A stretch of 43,496 nt of DNA from JALYNX01 sp963724825 (GTDB taxonomy: Bacteria; Actinomycetota; Acidimicrobiia; Spongiisociales; ZC4RG35): assembly GCA_963724825.1 (NCBI GenBank), contig CAVRWT010000011.1, positions 1-43,496 on the forward strand. The letters run 5' to 3'. This document shows, piece after piece, positions 27,143 to 37,301 of this stretch. The notes under the pieces were generated by a model. That model did no database searches. It had not been told where the DNA came from and saw nothing but the letters and a program-made list of their open reading frames with translations. Both the position numbers and the translations under genes were made by a program. Position 1 is the stretch's first letter. Each line of letters begins with the position of its first letter.

Positions 27143-28333
27143 ATGACTTCAACCTCTGAGTCCTCCGGCTCTGTCTTGGTCACCGGAGCCATGGGATGCG
27201 TAGGAGCGTGGACAGTTCGGGAGCTCGTTCGCCGCGGTATCAAGGCGGTTGCCTTCGACCTATCGACAGACCAGCGACGACTGGAGCAGGTGATGTCGGA
27301 GGCCGAATTGGGTCAGGTCTCGTTCGTTGCCGGCGACCTAACCAACCTTGGATCGATCAACTCGACAATCGAGGCCGAACGTGTGAATCGCATCATCCAC
27401 CTCGGCGCTCTCCAGCTTCCGTTCTGCAGGGCAGACCCCCCGGGAGGGGCGATGGTGAATGTCCTGGGGACGGTCAACATCTTCGAGGCGGCCCGCACTC
27501 ACGCCATTCCCCACGTGATCTACACCAGCTCGATCGCGGTCTTCAGCATGTCGGGTGGGAGCATCCCAGAGGGCGCCTACGCCATCCCGAACAGCCATTA
27601 CGGCGTCTACAAACTGGCGAACGAAGGATCGGCCCGTGCCTATTGGCACGATTCAGGAGTTGCCAGCATCGGCCTGCGCCCGCTGACCGTCTACGGGCCA
27701 GGCCGCGACCAGGGGATGACCAGCTCCCCGACCAAGGCGATCGTTGCCGCCGTCTTGGGCCATCCCTATCAGATCTCATTCGGAGGCTCGACCCTCTTCC
27801 ACTACGCCCCGGACGTGGCCTATGCCCTGGTCGAGGCCGCCTTCGCCGACGCCAAGGGAGCCGAGATATTCAACCTGAACGGCTCCCGGGCCTCGATCAC
27901 GGACTTTGTCGCGGCCATCGAGGAAGCAGTCGAGGGCGCGGTGGATTTGATCCAGCCCGGATCGAACCCGTTGCCATTCCCCGACGACATCGACACCACC
28001 GGTCTCGAGGCTCTCGGCCCTCCGCCGGTGACCAGCCTCTCAGAAGGGATCGCCCAGAGTGTCGAGTTGTACCGCGGCCTTCAGGCGTCCGGTCGACTGA
28101 TCCCTGAAGATCACGGACTCGAGCTCTCGGGCGACACCCTGATCGACCGGAGACAATGGTGTCGGGCGTTTGCCACGCCTTGGCCAGGCGGTTCAGATCC
28201 TGATGATGATGGAAGGGGTTCCCGCCGGCCCAGTAGACCATGTGCGTCTCCGGATAGGTGTGACGCCCACCGTTGTATTCGAACTCCTCACCGCCGTGGA
28301 GGAGCAAATCGGCAATCCTGGCCACCGGAATGA
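27143..28333 (+). CDS. NAD-dependent epimerase/dehydratase (extended SDR), 3' end runs into the neighbouring gene
   Basis: The open frame has 396 codons, of which about 320 look like the family. It has VLVTGAMGCVGAWTVREL (GxxGxxG), FVAGDLTN, IIHLGALQ, the active-site block IYTSSIAVFS with YGVYK (Tyr/Lys), LRPLTVYGPGRDQGMTS and HYAPDVAYALVEAAF. The family part ends near LYRGLQASGRLIPEDHG (about 28110). Beyond that the frame reads, without a stop, across the antisense of the truncated molybdenum enzyme and becomes Arg/Ser-rich. The natural stop is therefore missing or shifted. It may act on a nucleotide sugar or another hydroxyl substrate; no neighbour settles this. Confidence 0.75.
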   Translation: MTSTSESSGSVLVTGAMGCVGAWTVRELVRRGIKAVAFDLSTDQRRLEQVMSEAELGQVSFVAGDLTNLGSINSTIEAERVNRIIHLGALQLPFCRADPPGGAMVNVLGTVNIFEAARTHAIPHVIYTSSIAVFSMSGGSIPEGAYAIPNSHYGVYKLANEGSARAYWHDSGVASIGLRPLTVYGPGRDQGMTSSPTKAIVAAVLGHPYQISFGGSTLFHYAPDVAYALVEAAFADAKGAEIFNLNGSRASITDFVAAIEEAVEGAVDLIQPGSNPLPFPDDIDTTGLEALGPPPVTSLSEGIAQSVELYRGLQASGRLIPEDHGLELSGDTLIDRRQWCRAFATPWPGGSDPDDDGRGSRRPSRPCASPDRCDAHRCIRTPHRRGGANRQSWPPE

Positions 28334-29486
28334 AGTCGGCGACATGATTCTTTCCCTGGGAAAGACGGGGAAGCCCGTGGTATCCGACCGGGTGACCGTT
28401 GAGCCCGACAGCTCCGTATCCGTATCCAATGCCGCCTCCGGGAAGGCCGATCTGGCCGAGCATCGCTGCCAGAGCGGCTGCCATCCAATACGCCTGCTCA
28501 CCGTGATCGTTCCTCTGCACCGACCAACTGACTGTGACCATGGTTCGATGCCGGGCCATGTCGGCGGCGAGAGTCCGAAGTCGATCCGGGTCAACCGCAG
28601 TGATCGCGCTCGCCCACTCTGCAGTCTTTGGTATGCCATCCGTTTCTCCGAGCAGATATGCGCGAAGCCGGTCCCATCCGACACAGTAAGTGTCGAGGAA
28701 GTCCTGGTCGTGGTCGCCCGCTGTGAGCAGACAGTGAGCCAGACCCAGCAGGACCGCGGTGTCGGTGCTGGGACGCATCGGTATCCACTCCGCTTCGACC
28801 GCCTCGATCAGGTCCTCACCAAGCGGGGACAGGTTCACGAATCTGACGCCACGATCCCGACAGGTCTCGAGACGGCTGGACAGCATGTGCCGGCCTTGCC
28901 CTCCATAAGACACCTGACTGTTCTTGAGGGGCATGCCGCCAAATGCCACCACCAGCTCGGTGTTTTCGGATATCTCGACGAAATGTGGCTGCTCATCCAT
29001 GAAATCGTCGAACGAGAACCCGAAAATGTGCGGGGTGATCACATGGCCGGCGGCGATGGAGTAATCGTCGACAGAGCTCGTGTAGCCGCCAATCGAGTTC
29101 AGAAATCGATGGATCTGACTTTGGGCGTGATGGAAACGGCCGGCGCTGGCCCATCCATAGCTGCCCCCGAAGATTGCCTGGTTGCCGAATTGAGTTCGGA
29201 CCCGGTCCAGCTCGGCTGCGAGCAGGTCGAGGGCTTGATCCCACTCCACCTCGACAAATGGCTCCTGCCCCCGCCCCTGGGGGTTGGAGCCCGGGCCATC
29301 CCGAAGCCACGACTCCCGAATCGACGGTTTGTCGACCCGGCTCTTGCGGACTGCCTTCAGAGACTGGCCGATCGGGGACGGGTCAGGGTCCTTGGCGAAC
29401 GGGTGCACGGCGGTGATCTCACGGCCGTCGGTCTCGACTTCATAGGCACCCCAGTTGGTCAAAGTCGAGTGTCTGGTCGTGGTCAA
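28155..29486 (-). pseudogene. Molybdopterin oxidoreductase (DMSO/TMAO/biotin-sulfoxide reductase type), C-terminally truncated
   Basis: The TTG at 29486 follows a GGAGG ribosome site. About 444 residues match the family: STLTNWGAYEVETDGREI, HPFAKDPDPSP, the Mo-ligand Ser region GGSYGWASAGRFHHAQSQ, GGMPLKNSQVSYGG, PMRPSTDTAVLLGLAH, QIGLPGGGIGYGYG and YWAGGNPFHHHQDLNRL. Similarity stops after WQTPDTIV. The open frame runs on to 27897 as antisense of the epimerase gene. Family members have roughly 700-800 residues, so the C-terminal cofactor-binding domain is absent. No iron-sulfur Cys motif is seen at the N-terminus, as in TorA/BisC-type enzymes. It is probably non-functional here, or the product of a sequence misjoin. 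Confidence 0.8.
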
Positions 29487-29545
29487 TCGGCCTCCGTAGT
29501 TGTGGCCAGGTCAGGCTAGTTCTGCGGTCCGGTCATGAAGCTCGA

Positions 29546-30293
29546 TCAGATGACTTCGGGCCGGTCAGAGAAACGGGCCGCCGCGTCCATGACCATCTCA
29601 GCGATCGAATCGGCCTTCCCCTCGGCCGGGAATCGATAGGCCGGCCCATGCACATGGATTGCACCCATCGCCAGGCTCCCTTCGATCAGGACCGGCGCCG
29701 CCACCGAGTTGATCCCCTCGGCGAATTCCTCGTAGATCCAGTAGTGGCCCACCCGACGGATCATCCTCCAGCCGCTCGAGTATCCGTGCTGGGTCCACAA
29801 CGGTTTTCGGGGTGTATCTCTCCAGCGGCCGTTTGAGGTAGCGGTCCACTTCCTCACGCGGCCACTGCGCCATCACACACAACCCGGAGGGCCCGACGTG
29901 CATGGGGACCGCCAGACCCGTGTAGTCGCGGACTTGCACCGGGTTGGGGCTCTCCACTTGAACCATGTACTGGATGGCGTAGCCGGTAGGGACGCTGAAT
30001 CCGGACGCCTCGCCGAGTTGATCCGACAGGCCCCTCAGGTGGGGGCGCACTGCGGTTGCCAACGCCGCGGTGGCGTCGATGGCTCCAGCCAGCTCGACCA
30101 GCCCCATGCCTATCGAGTAGAGGTTGCCGTCGGTGCCCTTGGTAACTGCTCCCTGGTCCTCCAGACTCGACAACATCCGGGCCACCGTCGACTTGGGCAG
30201 GCCAACCCTCTGCGCGAGGTCGGTGACCCCCGAGGGCTCGATGGCGAGAGCCTTCAGTACCTGGAACGCCCGGTCGATCGACTGGACCGCCAT
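29546..30293 (-). CDS. IclR-family transcriptional regulator, frameshifted
   Basis: Joined length is about 249 residues. The N-terminal winged helix (AFQVLKALAIEPSGVTDLAQ, VGLPKSTVARMLSSLEDQGA, about 8-62) is followed by the IclR effector-binding domain. The first frame breaks near 29775 (ARILERL|EDDPSG). The next resumes RMIRRVGHYWIYEEFAEGIN, SVAAPVLIEGSLAMGAIHV and RFPAEGKADSIAEMVMDAA. The ATG overlaps the MetF-like stop (TGATG), so it is the last gene of the methyltransferase operon. It is the best candidate to bind the two GTTCCA-N23-TGGAAC repeats in the locus, responding to a betaine or breakdown product. That link is inferred. Confidence 0.85.
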
Positions 30294-31114
30294 CAGCTGA
30301 CCCTCGCCAGGGCCTTGTTGTGCCAGGCGACAGTGGGCGCCACCTGGTTGAAGGTGAAGATATGGAGCCCGGTCAGCCCGAGCCCCTCACCCAGTCGGCC
30401 CAAGGGCTGGACGATCCGGTCGGGGCGATATCTCCCGGGGCGGAGGATCCGGAACAGTGCCCGACGATTCTTGGCCACGAATCGGAGCGAGTCCCCAACC
30501 CCGATCCGGGCCCCGATCGTCAGCAGGCGAGCCGGCTCGACCGCCCCCGGCACTCCGACCTTGATCGGGAGGGTCACGCCATCCGCCCGGATCGAGTTCA
30601 CCCAGTCGACGATCGTCTTCGGGTTGAAGCACATCTGGGTCACGAGGTAGGTGGCGTGGGCCTGCTTCTCCAAGAGTGCCTTCCGAAGCCGGTCATCGGG
30701 AATCCCCGGATGTCCTTCTGGATAACCGGTAATGCCAACTTCAAAGAAGGGATGCCCGAGCTCGGCCAGGTCGAGAAGGAGTGACAAGGCATCGAAGTAG
30801 ATCCCGCGTTGCTCGGCGTCGCCACCGGTGATGAAGGCTCTCGAAACCCCTCCGTCGTCGAGGCGCTTGATGATCGATCCCAGGTCTCGACGGCCCTCGA
30901 TCATCCGAGCCGAGAGATGCGGCACTGCCCGATAACCCTCCTTCTGCAGCTCGATCGCCAGATCGACAGTGGTCTTCATCCCCTTGGCCGGCGACGCGGT
31001 CACCGAGACCGTGGAGCCGGGAGGAATGGCGGACACGTGGTCCATGACCGACTTCAAGGGGATCACCTCGAAGTCGGCTCCGATCAGAAGCGTCTTGACC
31101 AGGCTCTCACTCAT
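30293..31114 (-). CDS. Methylenetetrahydrofolate reductase-family protein (MetF-like)
   Basis: 273 residues, complete TIM-barrel length. Features: FEVIPLKSVMDHVSAIP (Glu of the folate site), VSVTASPAKGMKTTVDLAI, HLSARMI, AFITGGDAEQRGIYFDALSLL with the flavin-binding GGD, GITGYPEGHPGI, and the MetF hallmark TYLVTQMCFNPKTIVDWV. In this operon it would interconvert methyl-THF, formed from the betaine methyl group, and methylene-THF, feeding C1 units to oxidation or biosynthesis. It sits 3 bases after the MttB-type gene and overlaps the regulator gene. The housekeeping MetF role is possible but context favours a dedicated copy. Confidence 0.85.
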   Translation of the reverse strand: MSESLVKTLLIGADFEVIPLKSVMDHVSAIPPGSTVSVTASPAKGMKTTVDLAIELQKEGYRAVPHLSARMIEGRRDLGSIIKRLDDGGVSRAFITGGDAEQRGIYFDALSLLLDLAELGHPFFEVGITGYPEGHPGIPDDRLRKALLEKQAHATYLVTQMCFNPKTIVDWVNSIRADGVTLPIKVGVPGAVEPARLLTIGARIGVGDSLRFVAKNRRALFRILRPGRYRPDRIVQPLGRLGEGLGLTGLHIFTFNQVAPTVAWHNKALARVS

Positions 31115-31117
31115 GAT

Positions 31118-32629
31118 TCAGACGTCGGAATCCGGGAAGGAGGCCTTGCGCCGGCCGATCCAATCGACCAATTCAGCCTCGATCGCCTCATCGAGGGCTG
31201 GCGGCTCATACTCGGCGAGCATCCGGCGCCAGATCCCACTCGCCCGGCTCACGGCCTCCTGCGACCCGGCTTCCTGCCATTGCTCGAAACTGTTGTTGTC
31301 GGCGGTCCCGCTGCGCCAGAAGGCATTTTCGAAGTTGGCCAGGGTGTGGGCGTTGCCCAGGAAGTGCTGTCCTGGTGGGTTGTCGAGGAGGGCTTCGAGA
31401 GCCTGGCCGTTCTCGGAGAGATCGATGCCGCCAACGATGGCCTCGGCCATGCCCGCCTGATCCGCGTCGAGGATGAACTTCTCGTAACCCATGGCGAGGC
31501 CGCCTTCGAGCCATCCCGCGGTGTGAAGGACGAAGTTGACCCCGGCCAGGATGGTGGGGAGGAAAGTCGCCGCCGACTCGTAGGCGGCTTGGTAGTCGGG
31601 GGTCTTGGCGGCGGTGAGATTCCCGCCGCTGCGGAATGGGATGCCGAGGCGACGGGCCAGAGCAGCCATCACGAACAGGACCAGCGCCGGCTCGGGTGTG
31701 CCAAAAGTTGGGGCCCCTGATTGCATCGAGATCGAAGATGCGAAAGACCCGAACACCACCGGCGCTCCCGGGCGCACCATCTGGCAGAAAGCCATCCCGG
31801 CCATGGCCTCGGCCAGGGTCTGAGTCGCGGTCCCGGCGACGGTCACCGGAGCCATCGCCCCGGCCAGGATGAACGGCGTCATCAGACAGGCCTGGTTGTT
31901 CTCGGCGTAGATCTTCGCCGAGCCGAGCATGTTGTAGTCCCAGCTCATCGGGCTGTTGGCGTTGCACAACGAGAGCAGCACCGTCTTTCCCGCTTTCGCC
32001 TCGCCCCCAAACGCGATGTCAGCCATGTCGACCGTGTCCTGGGCACGCTGGGGAGCAGTCACCGAGCCCATGAATGCCTTGTCGTGGTTCTTGATGTGGG
32101 CGAAGACCATGTCGAAGTGGCGCTTGTTGACCGGTAAGTCGACCGGTTCGCACAGCGTCCCCCCGCCATGGTGCAAAGAAGAAGTCATGTGGGTGAGTCG
32201 GGCGAAGTTCTCGAAGTCGCCGATCGTGGCGTAGCGCCGACCACCCTCCAGGTCGCGAACGAACGGCGACCCATACGCCGGGGCGAACACCAGGTGGGGA
32301 TCACCAATGATGACGTCGTGGTCGGGATTGCGGGCGTGTTGGGTGAATCGGTTCGGAGCGGTCGCCAGCAGGCTCCTGGCCAACCCGGCTGGAAAGCGGA
32401 CCCGGGTCTCGGTTATCTCGCAGCCGGCGCCACGGAAGATTTCGAGTGCCTCCGGATAGTTGAGCACCTCGATGCCGACGCGTTCGAGGAGCAGCTCGGC
32501 GTTGGCCTCGATCAGAGACAGCCCTTCTTCATCCAGAGACCTCGACGGGGGCGAGTTTCCTGGTGAGAAAAGGGACAGAATCGATGGCTCGGGCGGTGCG
32601 TGCCGCCTGTCGGGCGGCGCGGCCACCAC
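31118..32629 (-). CDS. MttB-superfamily (trimethylamine/glycine betaine) corrinoid methyltransferase, non-pyrrolysine
   Basis: 503 residues from the GTG at 32629, with no in-frame amber codon. It therefore belongs to the non-pyrrolysine group (MtgB, MtpB, MtcB and relatives), which demethylates quaternary amines, unlike trimethylamine-specific MttB. Family blocks: LLERVGIEVLNYPEALEIF, FVRDLEGGRRYATIGDFENF, HHGGGTLCEPVDLP, CNANSPMSWD, GAMAPVTVAGTATQTLAEAM, GSFASSISMQSGAPTFGTPE and GWLEGGLAMGYEKFILD. It transfers a methyl group to Co(I) of the corrinoid protein encoded in the same locus. With dimethylglycine dehydrogenase and betaine aldehyde dehydrogenase nearby, glycine betaine is the likely substrate. 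A perfect palindrome lies 17 bases upstream of the start. Confidence 0.87.
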   Translation of the reverse strand: MVAAPPDRRHAPPEPSILSLFSPGNSPPSRSLDEEGLSLIEANAELLLERVGIEVLNYPEALEIFRGAGCEITETRVRFPAGLARSLLATAPNRFTQHARNPDHDVIIGDPHLVFAPAYGSPFVRDLEGGRRYATIGDFENFARLTHMTSSLHHGGGTLCEPVDLPVNKRHFDMVFAHIKNHDKAFMGSVTAPQRAQDTVDMADIAFGGEAKAGKTVLLSLCNANSPMSWDYNMLGSAKIYAENNQACLMTPFILAGAMAPVTVAGTATQTLAEAMAGMAFCQMVRPGAPVVFGSFASSISMQSGAPTFGTPEPALVLFVMAALARRLGIPFRSGGNLTAAKTPDYQAAYESAATFLPTILAGVNFVLHTAGWLEGGLAMGYEKFILDADQAGMAEAIVGGIDLSENGQALEALLDNPPGQHFLGNAHTLANFENAFWRSGTADNNSFEQWQEAGSQEAVSRASGIWRRMLAEYEPPALDEAIEAELVDWIGRRKASFPDSDV

Positions 32630-32645
32630 TCCGACGTCCAGTGGG

Positions 32646-32684
32646 CTGTTCCATGATGTGGTACCAGACTACATCATGGAACAG
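32646..32684. promoter_or_regulatory. Perfect 14-base inverted repeat upstream of the MttB-type gene (candidate operator)
   Basis: Arms CTGTTCCATGATGT (646-659 of this kb) and ACATCATGGAACAG (671-684) flank an 11-base spacer. The core is GTTCCA-N23-TGGAAC, shared with a second site at 37197-37231. It lies between the reactivator stop (32700) and the MttB GTG (32629). The stem is not GC-rich and no T-run follows, so an operator (or leader hairpin) is favoured over a terminator. Confidence 0.6.
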
Positions 32685-32699
32685 GACGGTGTAAGGCCA

Positions 32700-34662
32700 C
32701 TATTGCCCGGAACGGCGCCCCCGACGCCCCCTGGACTCGGTTGGGGAGGGCAGCTCGATCGCCGCGGAGAGCATCGGGAACCCGTCGGTCTTGTGGGGTA
32801 TCGCCAGCGCAGCAACGAAATGCTCCTGGAAACGGGGCTCCACCGCGGTCTCCACCTTCTCGATGGCGAGGGCCGTCGCCTCGATCTCGTCACGGGCCAC
32901 CCCGGACAACAAGGCCATCATCGCCCCCACCCCGGCCGCATTCCCGGCCGCCGAGACCCGGTCGAGGTCGCAGTCGGGGATCATCCCCAGGACCATGGCG
33001 TAGAGGGGATCGATATGGCTGCCGAACGCCCCGGCCAACCTGATCTCGTCCACCTGGTCCACCCCGTAATGGTCCATCAGGAGCCGGGCGCCGGCGTAGA
33101 GCGCGGCCTTGGCCAGTTGCACCGCGCGGACATCGCTCTGAGTGACCTCGATCCGCGGCTCGAAGCAGAGAACATAGGAGAAGGTCCGCTCGGAGGGCAC
33201 CACCCGAGACGAAGAGGTGGCCGGCTCTCTAATCACGCCATCGGTGTCGATGACGCCGGCAAGGAATAGCCCGGCGATCGCCTCGATGATCCCTGACCCG
33301 CAGATCCCGGTGACCGAGCCGAAATCGAAACCGGGCTCATCGGACCAGGCCTCCTGTCCGATCACTGAGAACCGGGGCTCCAAGGTCGCCTTGTCGATCC
33401 GAACCCGCTCGATGGCGCCGGGCGCGGCTCGTTGGCCGGATGAGATCTGGGCTCCCTCGAAGGCCGGACCGGTCGGGCTCGATGCCGCCAGGAGCCGCTC
33501 CTTGTTGCCGAGGACCAACTCGGCGTTGGTTCCGACATCGACCAGCAGCTGGAGGGTGTCAGACCGATGAGGGCCTTCGGAGAGGACTGCTCCGGCCGCA
33601 TCGGCCCCAACGTGACCGGCGATGCAGGGGAGGGTGTAGACCCGGGCACCGGGGTTCACGTCGAGCCCGAGCTCCACCGCCGGAGTGCTCAACGACGATG
33701 TGGTCACGAGGGCGAACGGAGCGGTGCCCAGCTCCCGCGGGTCCAATCCCAAAGCCAGGTGGTGCATGATCGGGTTGCCAACCAGACTCAATTCCAGGAC
33801 ATCGCCGCGCTCCACACCACCTTCGGCGACCAACTCGCCGACCAGCTCGTCCAATGCCTGACGCACGACCGTGGTCAGGCGGGAGGCACCGTCCTCGTTC
33901 ATCATCACGTAGGAGACCCGGCTCATCAGGTCCTCCCCGAATCCGATTTGGGGGTTCATCCGGCCCGCGGAAGCCAGGACCGCACCGCTGGTCAGGTCAC
34001 AGAGATGCCCGGCGATGGTGGTCGAGCCGACGTCGAAGGCAACGCCCAGGGCAAGGTCCCGGAAGCCGGGCCAGATCGCGATCAGGTCTGCTCGCCTCAC
34101 GAACGGCGACTGTGACCGCCCACTTCCCGAGACGCAGGACTGTCTGCAGTTCGGCAAGGACTCGATGGTCGACCGAGAGACCGGTCAGGTCCCACTGTTC
34201 GCCAAGAGCGTCGAGGAGCCGCTCGAGGTCACCTGTCGGGCTGGCGAGGTCGGGCTCTGCCACCTCGACGTAGTGGAGACGGACGACCGGATCGACGGGA
34301 AGGGCAGATACGCCCGCCCGCTTGCGGACCACCTGCCGATGGACCTGGCTGTCCGCAGGGACATCAATGACCACGTCGTCCTGGATGTGGGCGGCGCAGC
34401 CCAACCGCTGACCCACGACGAGCGGCCGCTTGCCCTGGTAGTCGAGCTCGATTGGCCCGGGTGGCGACAGCCGGTCGTCACGGGCTTCTACCCCGGGCCT
34501 GCTTCCCACCACTACCTGGCATCGGCCGCACAGACCGCGGCCCCCGCACACCGAGTCGAGGTCGACGCCCAGGGCCCGGGCCGCGTCGAGGACGGTGGTT
34601 CCGTCGGGGAAAGATCCTCTCCGCCCTGACGGCGTGAAGATCACCTGGTTGGTCACGGCCAT
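32700..34662 (-). CDS. 2Fe-2S / ASKHA (DUF4445, RACo-like) corrinoid-protein reactivating ATPase, frameshifted
   Basis: Joined length is about 654 residues. The N-terminal 2Fe-2S ferredoxin domain has CGGRGLCGRC (Cys39, 45, 48) and a fourth ligand in GQRLGCAA (Cys89). A linker region follows. The DUF4445 ASKHA ATPase has FDVGSTTIAGHL, RMNPQIGFGEDLMSRVSY, VGNPIMHHLALG, VDVGTNAEL, TGICGSGIIEA and AGAFGSHID. It reductively reactivates Co(II) of the corrinoid protein using ATP. The frame breaks at about 34095: WAVTVAVREAS in one frame, LIAIWPGFRDLALGVAFD in the next. One base less joins them. ATG 34662 abuts the upstream stop (TGAATG). Confidence 0.87.
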
Positions 34663-35563
34663 TCAGCCCGTACTGCGGCGCCGGTTCTCACGGGCACGGC
34701 CCCTCTCGCCGGCCGCCGGTGGCTCTCGATAGGTGCGGATCCAGGTCGAGCAGTTCGGGTCATGGCCATTGAGCACATCGGCGGCGAGGATCGCCTGCCT
34801 GATCTCGGCCTCCAGAGGATTCGTGATGGCCGAGGTCATGCCGGCCCCCATCGCCATCGCCAGATAGGCGGAGTTGATCCCTGCGCGGTTGGGGAGCCCG
34901 AAACTGATGTTCGAGGCGCCGCAGGTGGTGTTGACTCCCAGCTCCTCGCGCAACCTGCCGATCAGAGTGGAAGACCTGCCTGCCGGCGCTGGCGATGGCG
35001 CCGATCGGCATTACCAGGGGATCGACGACGACGTCCTCGGCGGGGATCCCGTAGTCAGCCGCCCGATTCACGATCTTCTTGGCCACCTCGAACCGCACGT
35101 CGGGATCCTCCGAGATCCCGGTCTCGTCATTGGAGATGGCGACCACAGCAGCCCCATGCTTGGCAACGAGGGGGAGGACCCGCTCCAGACGCTCCTCCTC
35201 ACCAGTCACCGAGTTGACCAGGGCCTTTCCCTGATAGACGTCGAGCCCGGCCTCGAGGGCTTCCACGATCGAGGAGTCGATGGACAGCGGGACGTCGGTG
35301 AGCGATTGGACCAACTGAATCGCCTGGGCGAGGAGTGCGGGCTCGTCGGCAAGCGGTATCCCCGCGTTGACGTCGAGCATCTGGGCGCCGGCTTGAACCT
35401 GGCTCACAGCATCGGTCTCGACGCGGCTGAAGTCTCCGTTCTTCATCTCCTCGGCGAGGAGCTTGCGCCCGGTGGGGTTGATCCGTTCGCCGATCAGGAC
35501 GAAGGGCCGGTCGAAGCCAATGACCACTTCCTTGGTGGGCGAGGAGACAACGGTGTCGGTCAT
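34663..35563 (-). CDS. Methyltetrahydrofolate:corrinoid methyltransferase (MtgA-like, pterin-binding), frameshifted
   Basis: Joined length is about 300 residues. Pterin-binding TIM barrel: FVLIGERINPTGRKLLAEEM, AGAQMLDVNAGIPLADEP, VPLSIDSSIVEALEAGL, KALVNSVTGEEERLERVLPL, VVAISNDETGI, VVDPLVMPIGAIASAGRQV. The second frame continues STLIGRLREELGVNTTCGAS, NISFGLPNRAGINSAYLAMA and GAGMTSAITNPLE. The break is at about 34965 (TT within GTCTTCC on the coding strand). It takes the methyl group from the corrinoid protein to THF, as MtgA does in glycine betaine demethylation. The start overlaps the small PF13769 gene (ATGA). The C-terminal tail is unusually Arg-rich. Confidence 0.87.
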
Positions 35564-35874
35564 CTGATGCCTCCGTTCCCCGCCAGTTCGCTCAATGTGT
35601 CTGGATCGAACTCGGATTCGAGCCGAGCGACTTCGGCCGCCACTTCGCTTTCGAGGTCCTCAGCGCAGGGACGTGTGTCGCGGGCCCACTCCGAGAGGTA
35701 GTCGTCGGTTTCGAAGAGGCCGGCGTACATGGCGGCACGGTCGATGGCCACCTGGAATCTTGGCGATAGCTCGCTCTTGACGGTCTCCCTGCCCTTGCGC
35801 GCCACCACCTGGGCAGGAATCTGGCGCCAACGGATGACAGTCAACTCGGGCCCGACAGTCATCGCGGGACTCAC
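35560..35874 (-). CDS. Small PF13769 ('virulence factor' domain) protein of the corrinoid operon
   Basis: 104 residues from a GTG start. The recognisable block is LTVIRWRQIPAQVVARKGRE, then ELSPRFQVAIDRAAMYAGLF and YLSEWARD, the pattern of the small domain catalogued as 'virulence factor'. That name is historical and says nothing of the function here. Both ends overlap neighbours (GTGA with DUF1638, ATGA with MtgA), which implies tightly matched expression and perhaps physical interaction. It is likely an accessory factor for the corrinoid or folate methyltransferase. No catalytic motif is visible. Confidence 0.75.
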   Translation of the reverse strand: MSPAMTVGPELTVIRWRQIPAQVVARKGRETVKSELSPRFQVAIDRAAMYAGLFETDDYLSEWARDTRPCAEDLESEVAAEVARLESEFDPDTLSELAGNGGIR

Positions 35875-36478
35875 GCCGGGACCCGAGTGGAGACTTCGAC
35901 GAGGCTGGTCGCCAGATCGCCGTACCCGACCGACCGATGCTCGAAGTCGAGGCCGAGGCGGGAGGCGGCCGCCCTGGCCCGGTCGACCAGGTCAGGCGTT
36001 TCGACCTGGGAGAGGTAGACCAGGCGCCTGTAATTGCCGAAGTAGTCGTCCCGGAGTTGGGGCCAGCGGTCGAGGCCGAGCCCGCGCCACACCAGGCGAT
36101 CGAAATGCCGAACCAGGAAATCGGTCAGATAGAAAGTGCCCGGCTCTTGGTCGGACATCGATTCGAAGACGTCGCTGGTCGCGAAGAATTCGTAGCAATG
36201 AGCCCCGGGAAGGCGCTCGACGCCCTTCGCCTCGAGCACGGCGTCAAGTGCTCCCCCGGTGCCGCAGTCGGCGTAGCCGACGAAGACCTCCCGATAGCGT
36301 TCGAGGCCGGCGTCAATCCGCTCGGCGACTGCCGCCGGGATCAGCTCTGGTCGGTTGTGGAGTCGGGAGGGGAGGCACTCGACTTCGACCCAGTCGAGCG
36401 AGTTGACCCGGACCACGTCCAGGATCTCCTTGGCAAGCGCGCCGCAGGCAATTACCAAAAGCCCGTCACGAGGCTCGC

Positions 36479-36482
<4 letters not shown>
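35871..36482 (-). CDS. DUF1638 protein of the corrinoid operon
   Basis: 203 residues, GTG start overlapping the corrinoid-protein stop (GTGA). Features: LLVIACGALAKEILDVVR at the N-terminus, CLPSRLHNRPELIPAAV, YADCGTGGALDAVL, GAHCYEFFATSDVF and TFYLTDFLVRHFDRLVWRG. Conserved Cys and His residues (Cys12, CLPS, DCGTG, HCYEF) could bind a metal or participate in thiol chemistry. DUF1638 is frequently encoded with corrinoid methyltransferases, but I know of no settled biochemical role. Its fixed place between the corrinoid protein and the PF13769 protein suggests an accessory function in corrinoid loading, reactivation or methyl transfer. Confidence 0.82.
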
Positions 36483-37180
<698 letters not shown>

Positions 37181-37196
37181 CGGTGTCTCCCGGTGC

Positions 37197-37231
37197 GTTC
37201 CACGATGTGGTCGTGTGCTGTATGTTGGAAC
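37197..37231. promoter_or_regulatory. Second GTTCCA-N23-TGGAAC inverted repeat in the divergent promoter region
   Basis: GTTCCA (197-202 of this kb) and TGGAAC (226-231) with exactly the same 23-base gap as at 32648-32682. The left part GTTCCACGATGTGGT differs from the MttB-side site at one of 15 positions. It lies between the start codons of the corrinoid operon (37180) and the dimethylglycine-dehydrogenase-like gene (37302), so one regulator could control both directions. Confidence 0.6.
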
Positions 37232-37301
37232 ACTAGTCTGCCGACCGCATCAGAGTCCATGGCAGGCCATCATTGGCCATACCGAGAAGTGAGGTTGTTA
37301 C

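Noticed and set aside
28170..29519. A 449-codon plus-strand open frame opposite the molybdenum oxidoreductase
   Set aside because: The minus strand has the family motifs, a GGAGG site and a TTG start. The plus-strand product has none.
31118..32629. Pyrrolysine-containing trimethylamine methyltransferase
   Set aside because: No in-frame amber codon interrupts the gene and no pyrrolysine genes are present in the window.
32646..32684. The 14-base inverted repeat as a terminator of the reactivator gene
   Set aside because: The stem is not GC-rich, no T-run follows, and a second repeat with identical spacing sits in the divergent promoter region at 37197-37231, which a terminator would not explain.
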